DNA of 64,000 nt from an uncultured Alphaproteobacteria bacterium (GCA_946480475.1 CAMLJM010000006.1:1-64000); one strand, 5' to 3'; positions 45,884-56,151 are shown, numbered from the stretch's first letter. Numbers and translations: made by a program. The notes: generated from the sequence alone by a model not told the origin.

Positions 45884-47800
45884 ATGACGAACACAAAGAC
45901 TGTACAAGATTTGCATCTTGATCAAACAGATCGCTTGCTCGACGGCGTCGTGACACCTGCTGACATACGCCATTTCAGCGATGAACAATTGAAGCAACTG
46001 GCCGACGAAGTACGCCAGCAAACCATCGACGCGGTATCGAAAACCGGCGGACATCTCGGTGCAGGTCTGGGCGTTGTTGAGCTCACTGTTGCCCTTCATG
46101 CCGTGTTCAACACGCCGGACGATAAACTGATCTGGGATGTAGGCCATCAATGCTATCCGCATAAAATCCTGACTGGCCGCCGTGGTCGCATAACCACGTT
46201 ACGCCAGGGTGGCGGCCTTTCCGGTTTCACCAAGCGCTCTGAATCAGAATACGATCCGTTTGGCGCAGCACACAGCAGCACATCCATCTCCGCAGGCCTA
46301 GGCATGGCCGTGGCACGCGACCTTGCCGGCAATAACAACAATGTCATTGCCGTGATTGGCGATGGATCCATGAGTGCAGGCATGGCTTACGAAGCCATGA
46401 ATAATGCTGGTGCGATGAAAAGCCGCTTACTGGTCATCCTGAACGACAATGAGATGTCGATTGATCCGCCTGTAGGCGCCCTAAGCAAATACCTCACCCG
46501 GTTGGTATCCTCCAACAAATACATGGGGGCGCGCGAAGCCGGGAAGAAAGTGGTTGGCATTCTGCCGCCACCATTGCGACATGCTGTTAAACGTGCGGAA
46601 GAAACCGCCCGTATGGCTATGGGCGCGGGCTCCTTGTTCGAAGAAATGGGGTTCTATTACATTGGACCTGTGGACGGACACAACATGGAACAATTGCTGC
46701 CCGTTCTGCGCAACATTCGTGACAGTGACCATGGCCCCGTACTGCTGCACGTCATTACCAAAAAAGGGAAAGGTTACGCCCCCGCAGAAAGTTCTGCCGA
46801 CAAGATGCATGGCGTTGTTAAATTCGATGTCGTGACAGGCAGCCAATACAAAGTAAAATCAAACATTCCAACATACACCAAAGTCTTTGCCCAAAGTCTG
46901 ATTGAAGAGGCTAAAAAGGACAATAAGATTGTCGGCGTTACAGCCGCGATGCCATCAGGGACAGGCCTTGATCTGTTTGGTTATGAATTTCCTGATCGCA
47001 TGTTTGACGTTGGAATTGCGGAACAGCACGCCGTCACATTTGCTGCCGGGCTAGCCGCAGAGGGTTATAAACCTTTCTGCGCTATATACTCTACATTCCT
47101 GCAACGCGCTTATGATCAGGTTGTGCACGATGTATGCATCCAGAACCTGCCTGTCCGCTTTGCTATTGATCGCGCGGGCCTTGTCGGTGCTGATGGGGCC
47201 ACACATGCCGGCGCCTTTGATACGGCTTATTTAGGCTGTCTGCCTAACATGATATTAATGGCTGCCGCTGATGAAGCAGAACTTGCCCATATGGTTGCCA
47301 CGGCTGCAGCTTATAATGACGGCCCTATTGCCTTCCGCTATCCGCGTGGTGAAGGCGTAGGCCTTGATATGCCTGCGCAGGGAGCCGTTTTGCCGATAGG
47401 CAAAGGCCGCATCATACGCGAAGGTAACGATATCGCGCTGCTGTCGTACGGCACACGTCTGCAGGAATGCGTGAAAGCGGCTGACATACTGGCGGAACAG
47501 GGTATATCTGTAACGGTAGCAGATGCACGTTTCGCCAAACCGCTGGATGAGGAACTAGTGGCAAAGCTTGCCAATAAACACAAAGCCCTGATTACAATCG
47601 AAGAAGGAGCGCGCGGCGGCTTTGGTTCGTTTGTGCTCGATTTCCTGAATAACAGCGGCAAGCTGGACACAGGTAAGCTGAAGCTGCGTACCATGGCCCT
47701 GCCCGATATATTCCAGGACCAGGACTCTCCTGATAAACAGTATGACGAAGCCAAATTGCGGGCGGACCATATCGTTAAAACCGCAAGCGGCCTGATCTAA
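45884..47800 (+). CDS. dxs: 1-deoxy-D-xylulose-5-phosphate synthase
   Basis: Dxs condenses pyruvate and glyceraldehyde-3-phosphate with thiamine diphosphate, the first step of the MEP pathway. The 638-aa protein has the thiamine-binding [15 protein letters not shown], the substrate histidine in [29 protein letters not shown] and [15 protein letters not shown]. It is in an operon with xseB and ispA; the stop overlaps the start of the HAD phosphatase by one base. Confidence 0.97.
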   Translation: MTNTKTVQDLHLDQTDRLLDGVVTPADIRHFSDEQLKQLADEVRQQTIDAVSKTGGHLGAGLGVVELTVALHAVFNTPDDKLIWDVGHQCYPHKILTGRRGRITTLRQGGGLSGFTKRSESEYDPFGAAHSSTSISAGLGMAVARDLAGNNNNVIAVIGDGSMSAGMAYEAMNNAGAMKSRLLVILNDNEMSIDPPVGALSKYLTRLVSSNKYMGAREAGKKVVGILPPPLRHAVKRAEETARMAMGAGSLFEEMGFYYIGPVDGHNMEQLLPVLRNIRDSDHGPVLLHVITKKGKGYAPAESSADKMHGVVKFDVVTGSQYKVKSNIPTYTKVFAQSLIEEAKKDNKIVGVTAAMPSGTGLDLFGYEFPDRMFDVGIAEQHAVTFAAGLAAEGYKPFCAIYSTFLQRAYDQVVHDVCIQNLPVRFAIDRAGLVGADGATHAGAFDTAYLGCLPNMILMAAADEAELAHMVATAAAYNDGPIAFRYPRGEGVGLDMPAQGAVLPIGKGRIIREGNDIALLSYGTRLQECVKAADILAEQGISVTVADARFAKPLDEELVAKLANKHKALITIEEGARGGFGSFVLDFLNNSGKLDTGKLKLRTMALPDIFQDQDSPDKQYDEAKLRADHIVKTASGLI

Positions 47801-48498
47801 TGAGTTTGCCACGCCCAACGATCGTTCTTTTTGATATGGACGGCACCACCGTGCGCCATATCAATCCTAAGCTGCTTCAAATACTTGAGGCCTTGGACGA
47901 TGCGAGCCACAAGGCCGCCAAATATTTCTCTGGAGTATTCAAACGCCGCATTGATGCGCCACCTCTCGTCGAAACACGCAATGGAAAACGCCCGAAATTA
48001 CTGGTCCATCGCGCCATGCATAAAATGCGCCGCAAGGATGTCGATGAAATCGTTGAACCATGTCCCGGCATCTATGATGTGCTGGATTTCCTGAAAGAGC
48101 AGAATGTTCAAATGGGCATTGTGAGTAACGGTCTTGGCAAAGGTTACGGTCATGACATCCTGAAAACGTTCGATCTGGAGCGTTATTTCTCGGTTACAAT
48201 ATTCCGTGAAGATATCCGCCGTTCAAAACCTTATCCCGATCCGCTATTGCAGGCCTTGAATGGCTTGCCACAGCCACTCGGTGAAAGCGATGTCATCTGG
48301 TATATTGGCGACCGCCGTAAGGATGTACAGGCCGCCATCGCCGCACGTGCACATTTGCCCTGCCCCGTTATCCCTATTGCTTACGGGCTGAATGCGGCGA
48401 TTGCAGTATTGGAAAACAATGTCGGTAACGACAATATTATCATGGCGTGGCCAGACCTGATGCCCCGCCTGCGTCAGAGCCTCCTGACTTTTCATTAG
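47800..48498 (+). CDS. HAD-superfamily phosphatase
   Basis: This 232-aa hydrolase has the HAD nucleophile motif FDMDGTT with D12 and D14, motif II VSNGLGKG, and the later IGDRRKDVQAA. The substrate is unknown; phosphoglycolate-type phosphatases are similar. It starts on the last base of the dxs stop, so it is translationally coupled. In other alphaproteobacteria this place is often held by tlyA rRNA methyltransferase. Confidence 0.88.
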   Translation: MSLPRPTIVLFDMDGTTVRHINPKLLQILEALDDASHKAAKYFSGVFKRRIDAPPLVETRNGKRPKLLVHRAMHKMRRKDVDEIVEPCPGIYDVLDFLKEQNVQMGIVSNGLGKGYGHDILKTFDLERYFSVTIFREDIRRSKPYPDPLLQALNGLPQPLGESDVIWYIGDRRKDVQAAIAARAHLPCPVIPIAYGLNAAIAVLENNVGNDNIIMAWPDLMPRLRQSLLTFH

Positions 48499-48522
48499 AG
48501 GCCACGAGGAAAGATTTCATTA

Positions 48523-50400
48523 TTAATGAATAATAATCTGCCTGCGTGTCATATATCCGGCATTGTGATATTCGGAAATCAACGGCGCTAGTAATTCGGT
48601 TAAGCTTGATTGTGCGGATAAGCCCGCCCCCATGCGTGACTGAGCCTCCAGCAGTTCCGAAAGCAATTCCAACGTTGTTTTTTGCTTAGGCAATTCAACA
48701 ATGACAGCCTCACGGCGATTTTTCTTGCCAGCCAATGTCGCGGCATAATCGAGCGCATCATTCAAGCTGCCCAATTCATCCACCAATCCCACTTTCAGGG
48801 CGCTTTCACCTGTCCAGACACGGCCACGCGCAATCTGGTCCACACGTTCAACGGGCAATTTCCGCCCTTCCGCCACACGATGGATAAACGCATCATAAAT
48901 ACTATCCATCATCGTATTCATACGTTCACGTTCAGCGGGGCTATAAACTTCATTCGATGAAAGCAGGCTCGAATTATCGCCAATATGAACATCTTCCCAG
49001 TTGACGCCCACTTTATCCCATAATTTATCAAGGACAAATTTTCCACCAGCAACGCCAATGGAACCGGTTATGGTCGCAGGCATCGCGAATATATGGTCCG
49101 CTGGTGCGGCAATCCAGTAGCCGCCAGATGCCGCTGTGCCACCCATAGACACAACAACCTTCTTGTCCGCTGCCTGTGCATGAATAAGTGAACGACGAAT
49201 GGTTTCTGATGCGGTCGGCGAACCACCGGGGCTGTCGATACGAAGAACGATGGCTTTGATATGCTTATCACGCGCGGACTCATCGATCACCTTAGCAATA
49301 TCTTCAGCGCTAGCCATACCTTCACCATAGATGGAAGCCTGGGAACTGGATGTATTACTGTCTGATATGATCGTACCCACAGCATAGACTAAAGCAATCT
49401 GCGCTTTCTCACCGGGCAGCTTCTGTGATAAAGCCAAACGATCATCCATATAGCGGCTGAAACGCACAAATTTCATAGCCTTGATATCTTCGGTGCCGAC
49501 AGCCTTCAGCCGGATCTCCTTTTTAAGCACATCGAAATAGTCAACCCGGTCAACAAGCCCCGCTGTCAATGCCTCCTGATCCGTCAAAAGACCCTTGTTA
49601 ATATTGTTTTTTATCTCAGCGATCTCTTTCTTACGATCAGCCGCAATAGCGCCAATCATCTGCCCACTGACATCATCCAGCAGTTTCGTCATGGACTCAC
49701 GAGACGTCGCCGGCATATTGCGTTCCGAGAAACTGGTAAAAACATCTTTATACTCTTTGCGTGCAAAGAATTGCGGCTCAACCCCCACTTTGTCCAGCAA
49801 TTCACGTGCATAGGGCATTTCGGCACGTAAACCCGGTATGGACAAAGAACCAACAGGCTGCAACCAAATTTGCTCAGTGGCAGATGCCAGATAATATGAT
49901 CCCAACCCCTCATCCATGGATTCAGCATAGAACCAAGTATGCTTGCCACTGGCACGGAAACGCTTCACGGCATCGCGTAATTCCTGCATCTGCGCCAAAG
50001 ACAAAGAACCGCCATTAGGGACAATCAGCAGCCCCTTCACACGGTGATCAATCTGTGCATGATCGATCGCATCAATGACATGGCGAAAGTGTGGTCTTGT
50101 TGTAAAGCTGTAGGGTGAAGCCTCACTATAATCTGAATATGTACCCTCAATCGGCAGATACACGACCATCTTGTCCGGCATAACAGGTGTGCCGCCCTCA
50201 CTCCCGAGACGCATGGCCAGGTAAGCACTCAACAACATGGATATCAGGAACATGGCGCCAATCGCCATGCAGACGCGTTTCAAGTTGCGCCAGAAGAAAC
50301 CACCCGTCTTTTTTAGCAAGGATTTTTTCTTAGGCGTTGGCTGACGAAATCTCTGGGAGGAAAACAGCGGGCGATCTTTATGAACGGAACGACGCGACAT
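48523..50400 (-). CDS. sppA: signal peptide peptidase SppA, 67-kDa type
   Basis: SppA degrades signal peptides left in the inner membrane. The 625-aa protein has a basic N-terminus, a single membrane helix at about 42-64, and a tandem protease fold. The catalytic serine lies in GGTAASGGYWIAAPADHIFA in the C-terminal half, following RIDSPGGSPTASE. The length is that of the long, tandem form. It lies between the isoprenoid operon and aroC, 12 bases from aroC's stop. Confidence 0.95.
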   Translation of the reverse strand: MSRRSVHKDRPLFSSQRFRQPTPKKKSLLKKTGGFFWRNLKRVCMAIGAMFLISMLLSAYLAMRLGSEGGTPVMPDKMVVYLPIEGTYSDYSEASPYSFTTRPHFRHVIDAIDHAQIDHRVKGLLIVPNGGSLSLAQMQELRDAVKRFRASGKHTWFYAESMDEGLGSYYLASATEQIWLQPVGSLSIPGLRAEMPYARELLDKVGVEPQFFARKEYKDVFTSFSERNMPATSRESMTKLLDDVSGQMIGAIAADRKKEIAEIKNNINKGLLTDQEALTAGLVDRVDYFDVLKKEIRLKAVGTEDIKAMKFVRFSRYMDDRLALSQKLPGEKAQIALVYAVGTIISDSNTSSSQASIYGEGMASAEDIAKVIDESARDKHIKAIVLRIDSPGGSPTASETIRRSLIHAQAADKKVVVSMGGTAASGGYWIAAPADHIFAMPATITGSIGVAGGKFVLDKLWDKVGVNWEDVHIGDNSSLLSSNEVYSPAERERMNTMMDSIYDAFIHRVAEGRKLPVERVDQIARGRVWTGESALKVGLVDELGSLNDALDYAATLAGKKNRREAVIVELPKQKTTLELLSELLEAQSRMGAGLSAQSSLTELLAPLISEYHNAGYMTRRQIIIH

Positions 50401-50412
50401 GGAAATCCCTCT

Positions 50413-51483
50413 TTATAAACATTGCGCTTTGTGACGCAACCAATGATCAGCAAGAACACAGGCCATCATGGCCTCAGCTACCGGCGTACCCCGGATACCT
50501 ACGCAAGGGTCATGACGTCCCTTGGTAATAATTTCCGTTTCCTGACCTTGGCGATCAATGGTTTGCACCGGGGTTAATATAGAGCTTGTAGGCTTGAAGG
50601 CCATACGCACAATAATGTCCTGCCCGGTGGATATACCGCCCAGAATGCCGCCTGCGTGATTACTCAGGAATTGAGGTTTACCGTCTTCGCCGATACGCAT
50701 CTGGTCAGCATTGCGTTCACCACCCCATTCAACGCATTCAAATCCGGCACCGATCTCAACACCTTTCACGGCATTGATCGACATCATGGCTTTAGCCAAG
50801 TCAGCATCCAGCTTGTCATACACGGGTGCACCCCATCCGGCAGGCACACCACTGGCATGCACTTCAACAATCGCACCCGCACTGGAACCCGCCTTACGGC
50901 GCTCATCAAGGAAGTATTCCCATTCATCGACGATACGTTTATCTGGCGACCAGAAAGCGTTCTTTTCAACTTGATCCCAATCCCATTTATCACGATTAAT
51001 TTTGTGAGGGCCGATCTGCACCACCGCACCACGAATGGTAACGCCTTTCAGAATCTTACGGGCAATGGCGCCCGCAGCCACGCGCATGGCTGTTTCGCGT
51101 GCGGAAGAGCGGCCACCTCCGCGATAATCGCGAATGCCGTATTTTGCATCGTAAGTAAAATCCGCGTGCGCCGGGCGATACTTATCCTTGATATCGCCAT
51201 AGTCCTTTGATCGCGCATCTTCATTCTGGATAACCAGACCGATGGGCGTTCCTGTCGTCTGCCCTTCGAACACACCGGACAGAATTTTAACCGTATCCGG
51301 CTCCTGACGTTGCGTCGCGAAGCGGTTTTGACCCGGCTTACGCTTATCAAGCCACACCTGGATATCAGCTTCACTCAGCGCAATGCGGGGTGGCACGCCA
51401 TCGACGACACAGCCAATCGCAGGCCCGTGGCTTTCACCCCAAGTTTGGTATTGAAACAATGTGCCGAAACGGTTTCCTGACAT
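50413..51483 (-). CDS. aroC: chorismate synthase
   Basis: AroC makes chorismate from EPSP using reduced flavin, the last step of the shikimate pathway. The 356-aa protein starts at 51483 (MSGNRFGT), the normal N-terminus. Signatures [28 protein letters not shown] region and [19 protein letters not shown] are present. In alphaproteobacteria aroC, fabI and pdxH are often neighbours; here three unknown or unrelated genes separate aroC from fabI. Confidence 0.97.
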   Translation of the reverse strand: MSGNRFGTLFQYQTWGESHGPAIGCVVDGVPPRIALSEADIQVWLDKRKPGQNRFATQRQEPDTVKILSGVFEGQTTGTPIGLVIQNEDARSKDYGDIKDKYRPAHADFTYDAKYGIRDYRGGGRSSARETAMRVAAGAIARKILKGVTIRGAVVQIGPHKINRDKWDWDQVEKNAFWSPDKRIVDEWEYFLDERRKAGSSAGAIVEVHASGVPAGWGAPVYDKLDADLAKAMMSINAVKGVEIGAGFECVEWGGERNADQMRIGEDGKPQFLSNHAGGILGGISTGQDIIVRMAFKPTSSILTPVQTIDRQGQETEIITKGRHDPCVGIRGTPVAEAMMACVLADHWLRHKAQCL

Positions 51484-51597
51484 CCTCAAAATCCTTAAAA
51501 AACTAAGACTTAGAAACTACCACAATTTCCACCACTTACTTGAAAAAGATTGACGGGTCAGCCCCAACAGTTTACATATCACGCAAGGAATTGTGAC

Positions 51598-52359
51598 ATG
51601 TTTTTTGCTCGCCATAAAAATCTTTTTGAACTCCTCCTGCCTCATTACGGAGGCGAAGCCCTGCAGCAGGTTCAGGATTCCTTCACCCTCATGGGACTGC
51701 CCATGCCGGAACAAATGGAATATCGAGACACAACTGACGTTGGCGCACTCGTTCTCTTGAATCCTTATGGCTGCACAATCAGAATTACAAACAGACAGAA
51801 ACTCCTTAATGAAACAGCATTACGGCATCCCCGATTGCTCCACCCCCTGGGGACTTTTCCCGATACAATACTAAAAATTGACATCTATCCCGGCATCGCT
51901 CCTCTGGCTGATACGGCAGCAGCACCCGATAAAGAATTATTCAGGGACTTTGAGAAGTGTGGGCTAGAAGCTTTTGATGCTAAAACTGTGAATTGCGGCA
52001 CCCTTCACAACGGATACGCAGTTATATTCGACATACCCGGCGTACAGAAAGCTGATGAATTTTCCGGGGATGAATCTTCGACCATACCTGAAGATACTTT
52101 CCAAAAAGAAATATATGGGCATTTAAGAGCCGCATTTGCCAAGGCTCTTACAACCTGTGACTTTAAATCTTTCTGGGACCTCTGCGCAGCAGAGCATAAC
52201 AGAGGCTTGCTAAAATCAAGCTGGATGATAACAGCCCCTGCGTCCATGGTTGACATTCCAGCCAGAGCATATGAAAGGCACCTAGTCCAGCACAAAGGTA
52301 TAAACCAACCCATTTCTACCGGGCACTATGGCGGCTATAACCTGGGGGCCTTACTCTAA
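51598..52359 (+). CDS. hypothetical 253-aa protein, coupled to a methyltransferase
   Basis: This protein is not recognised. The start is set at 51598 (MFFARHKNLF) because AAGGAA lies nine bases upstream. It has no signal peptide or membrane helix. Features seen are GCTIRITNRQKLL, a DIYPGIAPLAD region, and SFWDLCAAEHNRGLLKSSWM. The stop overlaps the methyltransferase start by one base (TAATG), so the two are coupled and may work together. It diverges from aroC. Confidence 0.6.
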   Translation: MFFARHKNLFELLLPHYGGEALQQVQDSFTLMGLPMPEQMEYRDTTDVGALVLLNPYGCTIRITNRQKLLNETALRHPRLLHPLGTFPDTILKIDIYPGIAPLADTAAAPDKELFRDFEKCGLEAFDAKTVNCGTLHNGYAVIFDIPGVQKADEFSGDESSTIPEDTFQKEIYGHLRAAFAKALTTCDFKSFWDLCAAEHNRGLLKSSWMITAPASMVDIPARAYERHLVQHKGINQPISTGHYGGYNLGALL

Positions 52360-53105
52360 TGTCCGGCACGAAACCAGACGCATCAACTGTTGCAACATCT
52401 TTTACCCGTGCCGTACTCGATCGCAATATGACGATGAATACGGCCCCGGTCAGCCGTGCGCTTGAGAATCTTGACCTAAGTGGATTGGCCGTTCTGGATT
52501 TTGGTTGCGGTCACGGCAACCTTTTGCGTCTTTTAAAAAATACCAACGCTGATGTCGTCTATGCCCTTGAGGTTATGCCTGAACATATTGATGCTGATAT
52601 TCTGGCATGGGCGAACAACTCTACGGCAAAACCAAAGCTGGTGATTAATCCGGTGAGCATGAAACAAGATGCGCAAGCACCGCATGGTGATTTGACAGCC
52701 TATGATTATGAACGCATGCTGAAGAGCCATAAGAAATTTGCGATTGTCTCTAACCCACCCTACTTCCTCTACAACCGCATTCTTTCATTAAGCCTGAATG
52801 AAAAATTTGCGGGCGCATTGATGATTACCAGCAAGGGCCGCCTGCATAACCATCCCGGCTGGCATGTCTTGGGCGTCATGAACGGGCAGGACTTCGACCC
52901 GCCCGCATACGGAACACAATACCTAGTGCAAACAGGGTTTGACGACTGCACTCTGATAGATAGATCAGAGCAACCTTATATTCATGGCCATCCGCAACCT
53001 TATCCACCTATCAACGACCGTGAGCCTTTGGCTGATATAACTGACCATTATCCGGAAATGTGGAAACAACTCAATGATCTCAGAAATCGGCCTAAGCCTG
53101 CATAA
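52359..53105 (+). CDS. class I SAM-dependent methyltransferase with NPPY motif
   Basis: This 248-aa enzyme has a SAM-binding loop LDFGCGHGN (about 46-54) and a later catalytic motif SNPPYFLYNRIL. NPPY motifs belong to methyltransferases acting on planar nitrogen, such as N6-adenine in DNA or rRNA (KsgA/Dim1) or glutamine amides in proteins. The arrangement resembles KsgA, but the C-terminal domain is different. The target is unknown. It follows the 253-aa protein with a 1-base overlap. Confidence 0.75.
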   Translation: MSGTKPDASTVATSFTRAVLDRNMTMNTAPVSRALENLDLSGLAVLDFGCGHGNLLRLLKNTNADVVYALEVMPEHIDADILAWANNSTAKPKLVINPVSMKQDAQAPHGDLTAYDYERMLKSHKKFAIVSNPPYFLYNRILSLSLNEKFAGALMITSKGRLHNHPGWHVLGVMNGQDFDPPAYGTQYLVQTGFDDCTLIDRSEQPYIHGHPQPYPPINDREPLADITDHYPEMWKQLNDLRNRPKPA

Positions 53106-53463
53106 TACGGCGGTAATATCTGCGCCATACCGGATAGAGCAGAAAAACTCCTACACCTACCAATGCCGACCAAGCCTGAAGGCTCACAAAGTAAACCAGC
53201 CACATTGCTTCCTTGATAAAGAAATAGCGCTGCGACCAGCGGTAACATTCAACGGAGGGTACCGGCATGTCCGCCTGAGCTTCGGCCATACGGTCAGACA
53301 CTTGCGCATGCATGAAAGAAAAGAAAACGGCCGTCGCGCCAATGTACTCAACCCAGCGGCCACCTGTGGCAATGATAACAGCCAGTAACACCAGAAAAAC
53401 AAAAGCTGCCTCTATCTGCCACGTATAGAGAGCAACTTTCTCCCTTATAAAGGCCCGCAACAT
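53092..53463 (-). CDS. hypothetical 3-helix membrane protein
   Basis: This 123-aa protein has three likely membrane helices (about 18-36, 40-52 and 87-108) and basic ends (RRYYRRIMQA). It resembles small uncharacterised proteobacterial membrane proteins of unknown role. It lies three bases after fabI on the same strand and is probably co-transcribed with it. Its end overlaps the methyltransferase gene by 14 bases. Confidence 0.65.
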   Translation of the reverse strand: MLRAFIREKVALYTWQIEAAFVFLVLLAVIIATGGRWVEYIGATAVFFSFMHAQVSDRMAEAQADMPVPSVECYRWSQRYFFIKEAMWLVYFVSLQAWSALVGVGVFLLYPVWRRYYRRIMQA

Positions 53464-53466
53464 TAA

Positions 53467-54321
53467 TTAAGCAGCTTTCTCACCATTTTTCGGAGCGATG
53501 GATTGCAGAAGCTCAGCTGTTTCAGCAGCACTGTCAACAGCCGCCATGCCGATGATGTTATAGCCCGAATCAACATGCATGATCTCGCCTGTCACACCGC
53601 TACCCAGATCAGAAAGCAGGAACAAACCTGAGCTGCCTACATCTTCAATCGTCACATTACGGCGTAACGGTGCGTTTAGTTCGTTCCATTTCAGGATGAA
53701 ACGGAAATCACCGATACCGCTGGCGGCCAGCGTTTTGATAGGACCTGCAGAGATCGCATTCACGCGAATGTTCTGCGGGCCGAGATCGGCAGCAAGGTAG
53801 CGCACAGAAGCTTCAAGACCAGCCTTTGCAATGCCCATAACGTTATAGTGCGGCATCACGCGTTCTGCACCATAATAAGATAGCGTCAGCAAACTGCCAC
53901 CATCTTTCATCAGCGGCATAGCACGCTGGCAAACAGCGGTGAAAGAATAAATGGAAATATCCATAGTGCGCTGGAAGTTGGCACGTGTTGTATTCACGTA
54001 CATGCCATCGAGTTCGTTCTTGTCAGAGAAAGCGATCGCGTGCACCACAAAATCAATTTTGCCCCATTCTTTTTCGAGCGTCTTGAAAACGTCATCAAGC
54101 GCAGCGTCATCTGTCACATCGCATGGCAGGACCAGTTTGGAATTAACGCTATCAGCCAACGGACGTACGCGCTTTTCCAGCGCTTCACCCTGGAATGTAA
54201 AAGCCAGTTCAGCACCTTGGTCTGAAACCGCCTTGGCAATGCCCCAAGCAATAGAGCGATCATTGGCAACACCCATGATCAAACCACGTTTACCGGCCAT
54301 CAATTTCTGACTATCGCTCAT
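53467..54321 (-). CDS. fabI: enoyl-[acyl-carrier-protein] reductase FabI
   Basis: FabI reduces the enoyl double bond in each cycle of fatty acid synthesis using NADH. The 284-aa SDR protein has the cofactor motif GVANDRSIAWGIA and the catalytic pattern Y-x6-K in SYYGAERVMPHYNVMGIAKA. The start is set at 54321 (MSDSQKLMAG); a further methionine seven residues on is possible. An inverted repeat at 54360-54395 lies in its upstream region. Confidence 0.96.
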   Translation of the reverse strand: MSDSQKLMAGKRGLIMGVANDRSIAWGIAKAVSDQGAELAFTFQGEALEKRVRPLADSVNSKLVLPCDVTDDAALDDVFKTLEKEWGKIDFVVHAIAFSDKNELDGMYVNTTRANFQRTMDISIYSFTAVCQRAMPLMKDGGSLLTLSYYGAERVMPHYNVMGIAKAGLEASVRYLAADLGPQNIRVNAISAGPIKTLAASGIGDFRFILKWNELNAPLRRNVTIEDVGSSGLFLLSDLGSGVTGEIMHVDSGYNIIGMAAVDSAAETAELLQSIAPKNGEKAA

Positions 54322-54359
54322 GCTTTTATAGCTTTCCCGCACATTTTGTGCATTATGTA

Positions 54360-54395
54360 AATATGTAGGATAATTCTACCGGCATCCTACACATT
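54360..54395. repeat. inverted repeat upstream of fabI
   Basis: aatatgtaggat (54360-54371) and atcctacacatt (54384-54395) pair over 11 of 12 positions around a 12-base spacer. The repeat is 39-74 bases upstream of the fabI start codon, a typical operator or leader-hairpin position. The core GTAGGAT/ATCCTAC is perfect. The regulator is unknown. Confidence 0.45.
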
Positions 54396-54481
54396 TATGA
54401 CATTTCGTCCAGCAATTTGAGGGTTTTGCAGGCCAGGATTTGAGAAATATTAACCACCGGCTGATACAGTGATGACAGGAA

Positions 54482-54524
54482 AAAGCCGATTATTTTCAAT
54501 GAGTTTTCAACTTTCCGGCTTTTG
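54482..54524 (+). repeat. hairpin arms before the 521-aa gene
   Basis: AAAAGCCG (54482-54489) and CGGCTTTT (54517-54524) form an 8-base stem around 27 bases that contain a short direct repeat (TTTTCAA). It ends 13 bases before the start codon at 54538 and could affect translation of that gene. Confidence 0.35.
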
Positions 54525-54537
54525 AAATGGAATCATC

Positions 54538-56103
54538 ATGGCGCTTCAGCTTGACGCCGTAGCACAGCTTTGTCAGCAGATTACCAAACAGGTGCGCGAA
54601 AACTATAAGGTGCTGACCGTGCATTTCATTGTCCACCATGATGGGCATCGGAATGAAGCATTGGGCGTTACCGCACAGGAAATCATTCATCACCCGGCAG
54701 CAGAAACGGCCATGCGCCTGATGCAAAAGCCACGTCTGAACGAAGAGTCCGCCCTGCTGGGCACCGCAATTGCCCGGCACAATATTTTTCTGGGCATGGC
54801 ATGGCGTGATCATTTGCTGGCGCTTTGTACTATCAACATTGATCATGTCGATACCATGAAGGAAGTGCGGGCGCAGGCATGGCACCTGACATGGCATGCG
54901 CTTGACGCTTACAATTATTATAACAATCCCGATAGCCGCAGCAGTTCTGTGCGCGATATTGTCGTTCGCCGCCGCAGCGCCACAGAAATGGCGCGCGCAA
55001 ACCTGCAAGCAGATGCATTCAGTGCGATTATGTGTGCCCTTACGGGCGACAGGGATGCATTGCATGATATAGGGCGTTTCCGTGCCCTGAATGCGCTAAC
55101 GACACGTTCCGCACATATGCCTGAGTTCTTTCCTTATGCGATTGCCATGGACGCCGCCGAGTTTTCATTCAAGGAACTGGGAAAAAAGCTACCATCCAAA
55201 CGCATGATGATCCCGGTAGCGCTCAAAATTGCAAGAGCAATTGATCGTGCGATTGATCCTGATACGCTGACCAACTGGTTTGAATTCTGTGAACCTGCGC
55301 AGGATATGGCATGGCGCGGCTTTAGCAAGGAAGACATCCTGAGCGCGGCGATCAATACCAGCCCCGACACTTTTGTACGCAGCACGGGACACCTGTTAAA
55401 AGATATTATCGCCATAGAACCATCATCCTTCCTGAATATCAGCGATAACTACAGCCCCTACGCGGACGATGCGATCAATGAGAAGCTGCACGAAAAACTT
55501 GTCGAGCAAATATTCGAAGACATTATCGCCAAAGGATTGTCACAGCATAACCCTGACCCGTTCCTGAAACTGGCAAATAAACAGAATGAAGAACTAAGCG
55601 AGGGCCGCATCATGGGCTGGTGCGCTGCCGGTCTTCAGGCCGCCGCCCGTGCCATTGAAAATAGCCATGATGGCGACCGCCAAACCGAACAATTGGTACG
55701 TCGCGAATTCCAGGATGGAAAAAACAAAGCGAACTGGGAAACATTGCAAAGTTTGGGTAACCGCATCGTTCAGCATCAACGTGATGGTGAAATCATTACC
55801 CTGTCCCGCCTGTCGGAAATTGCTGGTGAAGATCGCTCATCCAAAACCATCCAGTCATCGGTACAATCGACAATCAGTGATCCTGCTTACCAGAGCAAAC
55901 TCGAGTATCTCAACACGCCTACTCCGGCGGCGCCTGGCCCACGCGGCCCTGCGCCGAAAACCCCGGCCTTGGCGACAGCACCGCGTATGGCCGCACAAGG
56001 CCCCCGCGCACCAGGGCTGGGCGGCTCAGGTCATACAAACATACGAAGACAATCTGCGCAGAAAACAGATGACAAAGGCGACCAGGGTCGCCAGACGCGA
56101 TAG
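54538..56103 (+). CDS. hypothetical 521-aa protein with disordered C-terminus
   Basis: This protein is not recognised. The N-terminal part is rich in histidines (VHFIVHHDGHRN at about 29-40, EIIHHP, WHLTWHALDAYNYY at about 120-133), which could bind a metal, but no known metal-site pattern is present. The rest of the N-terminal 430 residues is helical with no membrane segment or signal. The C-terminal 90 residues are rich in proline, alanine, glycine and arginine (PGPRGPAPKTP) and look disordered. It sits between fabI and a 17-kDa-antigen gene, in an otherwise conserved neighbourhood. It may be lineage specific. Confidence 0.65.
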   Translation: MALQLDAVAQLCQQITKQVRENYKVLTVHFIVHHDGHRNEALGVTAQEIIHHPAAETAMRLMQKPRLNEESALLGTAIARHNIFLGMAWRDHLLALCTINIDHVDTMKEVRAQAWHLTWHALDAYNYYNNPDSRSSSVRDIVVRRRSATEMARANLQADAFSAIMCALTGDRDALHDIGRFRALNALTTRSAHMPEFFPYAIAMDAAEFSFKELGKKLPSKRMMIPVALKIARAIDRAIDPDTLTNWFEFCEPAQDMAWRGFSKEDILSAAINTSPDTFVRSTGHLLKDIIAIEPSSFLNISDNYSPYADDAINEKLHEKLVEQIFEDIIAKGLSQHNPDPFLKLANKQNEELSEGRIMGWCAAGLQAAARAIENSHDGDRQTEQLVRREFQDGKNKANWETLQSLGNRIVQHQRDGEIITLSRLSEIAGEDRSSKTIQSSVQSTISDPAYQSKLEYLNTPTPAAPGPRGPAPKTPALATAPRMAAQGPRAPGLGGSGHTNIRRQSAQKTDDKGDQGRQTR

Positions 56104-56126
56104 CATCTCAAGAATTCCAGCAAGAA

Positions 56127-56151
56127 AACGCCCCGGTGATACCGGGGCGTT
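56127..56151 (-). terminator. strong terminator, minus strand
   Basis: AACGCCCCGG and CCGGGGCGTT form a perfect 10-base stem with a TATCA loop on the minus strand, followed by TTCTTG (the stem itself ends in TT, giving a T-rich tract). The plus side has no T tract. It ends a transcript that passes from the 17-kDa-antigen gene through about 130 bases of non-coding sequence, or a separate small RNA. Confidence 0.7.

Noticed and set aside
45482..46162. 226-codon minus-strand frame across ispA and dxs
   Set aside because: It is antisense to two firmly assigned genes and has no recognisable domain.
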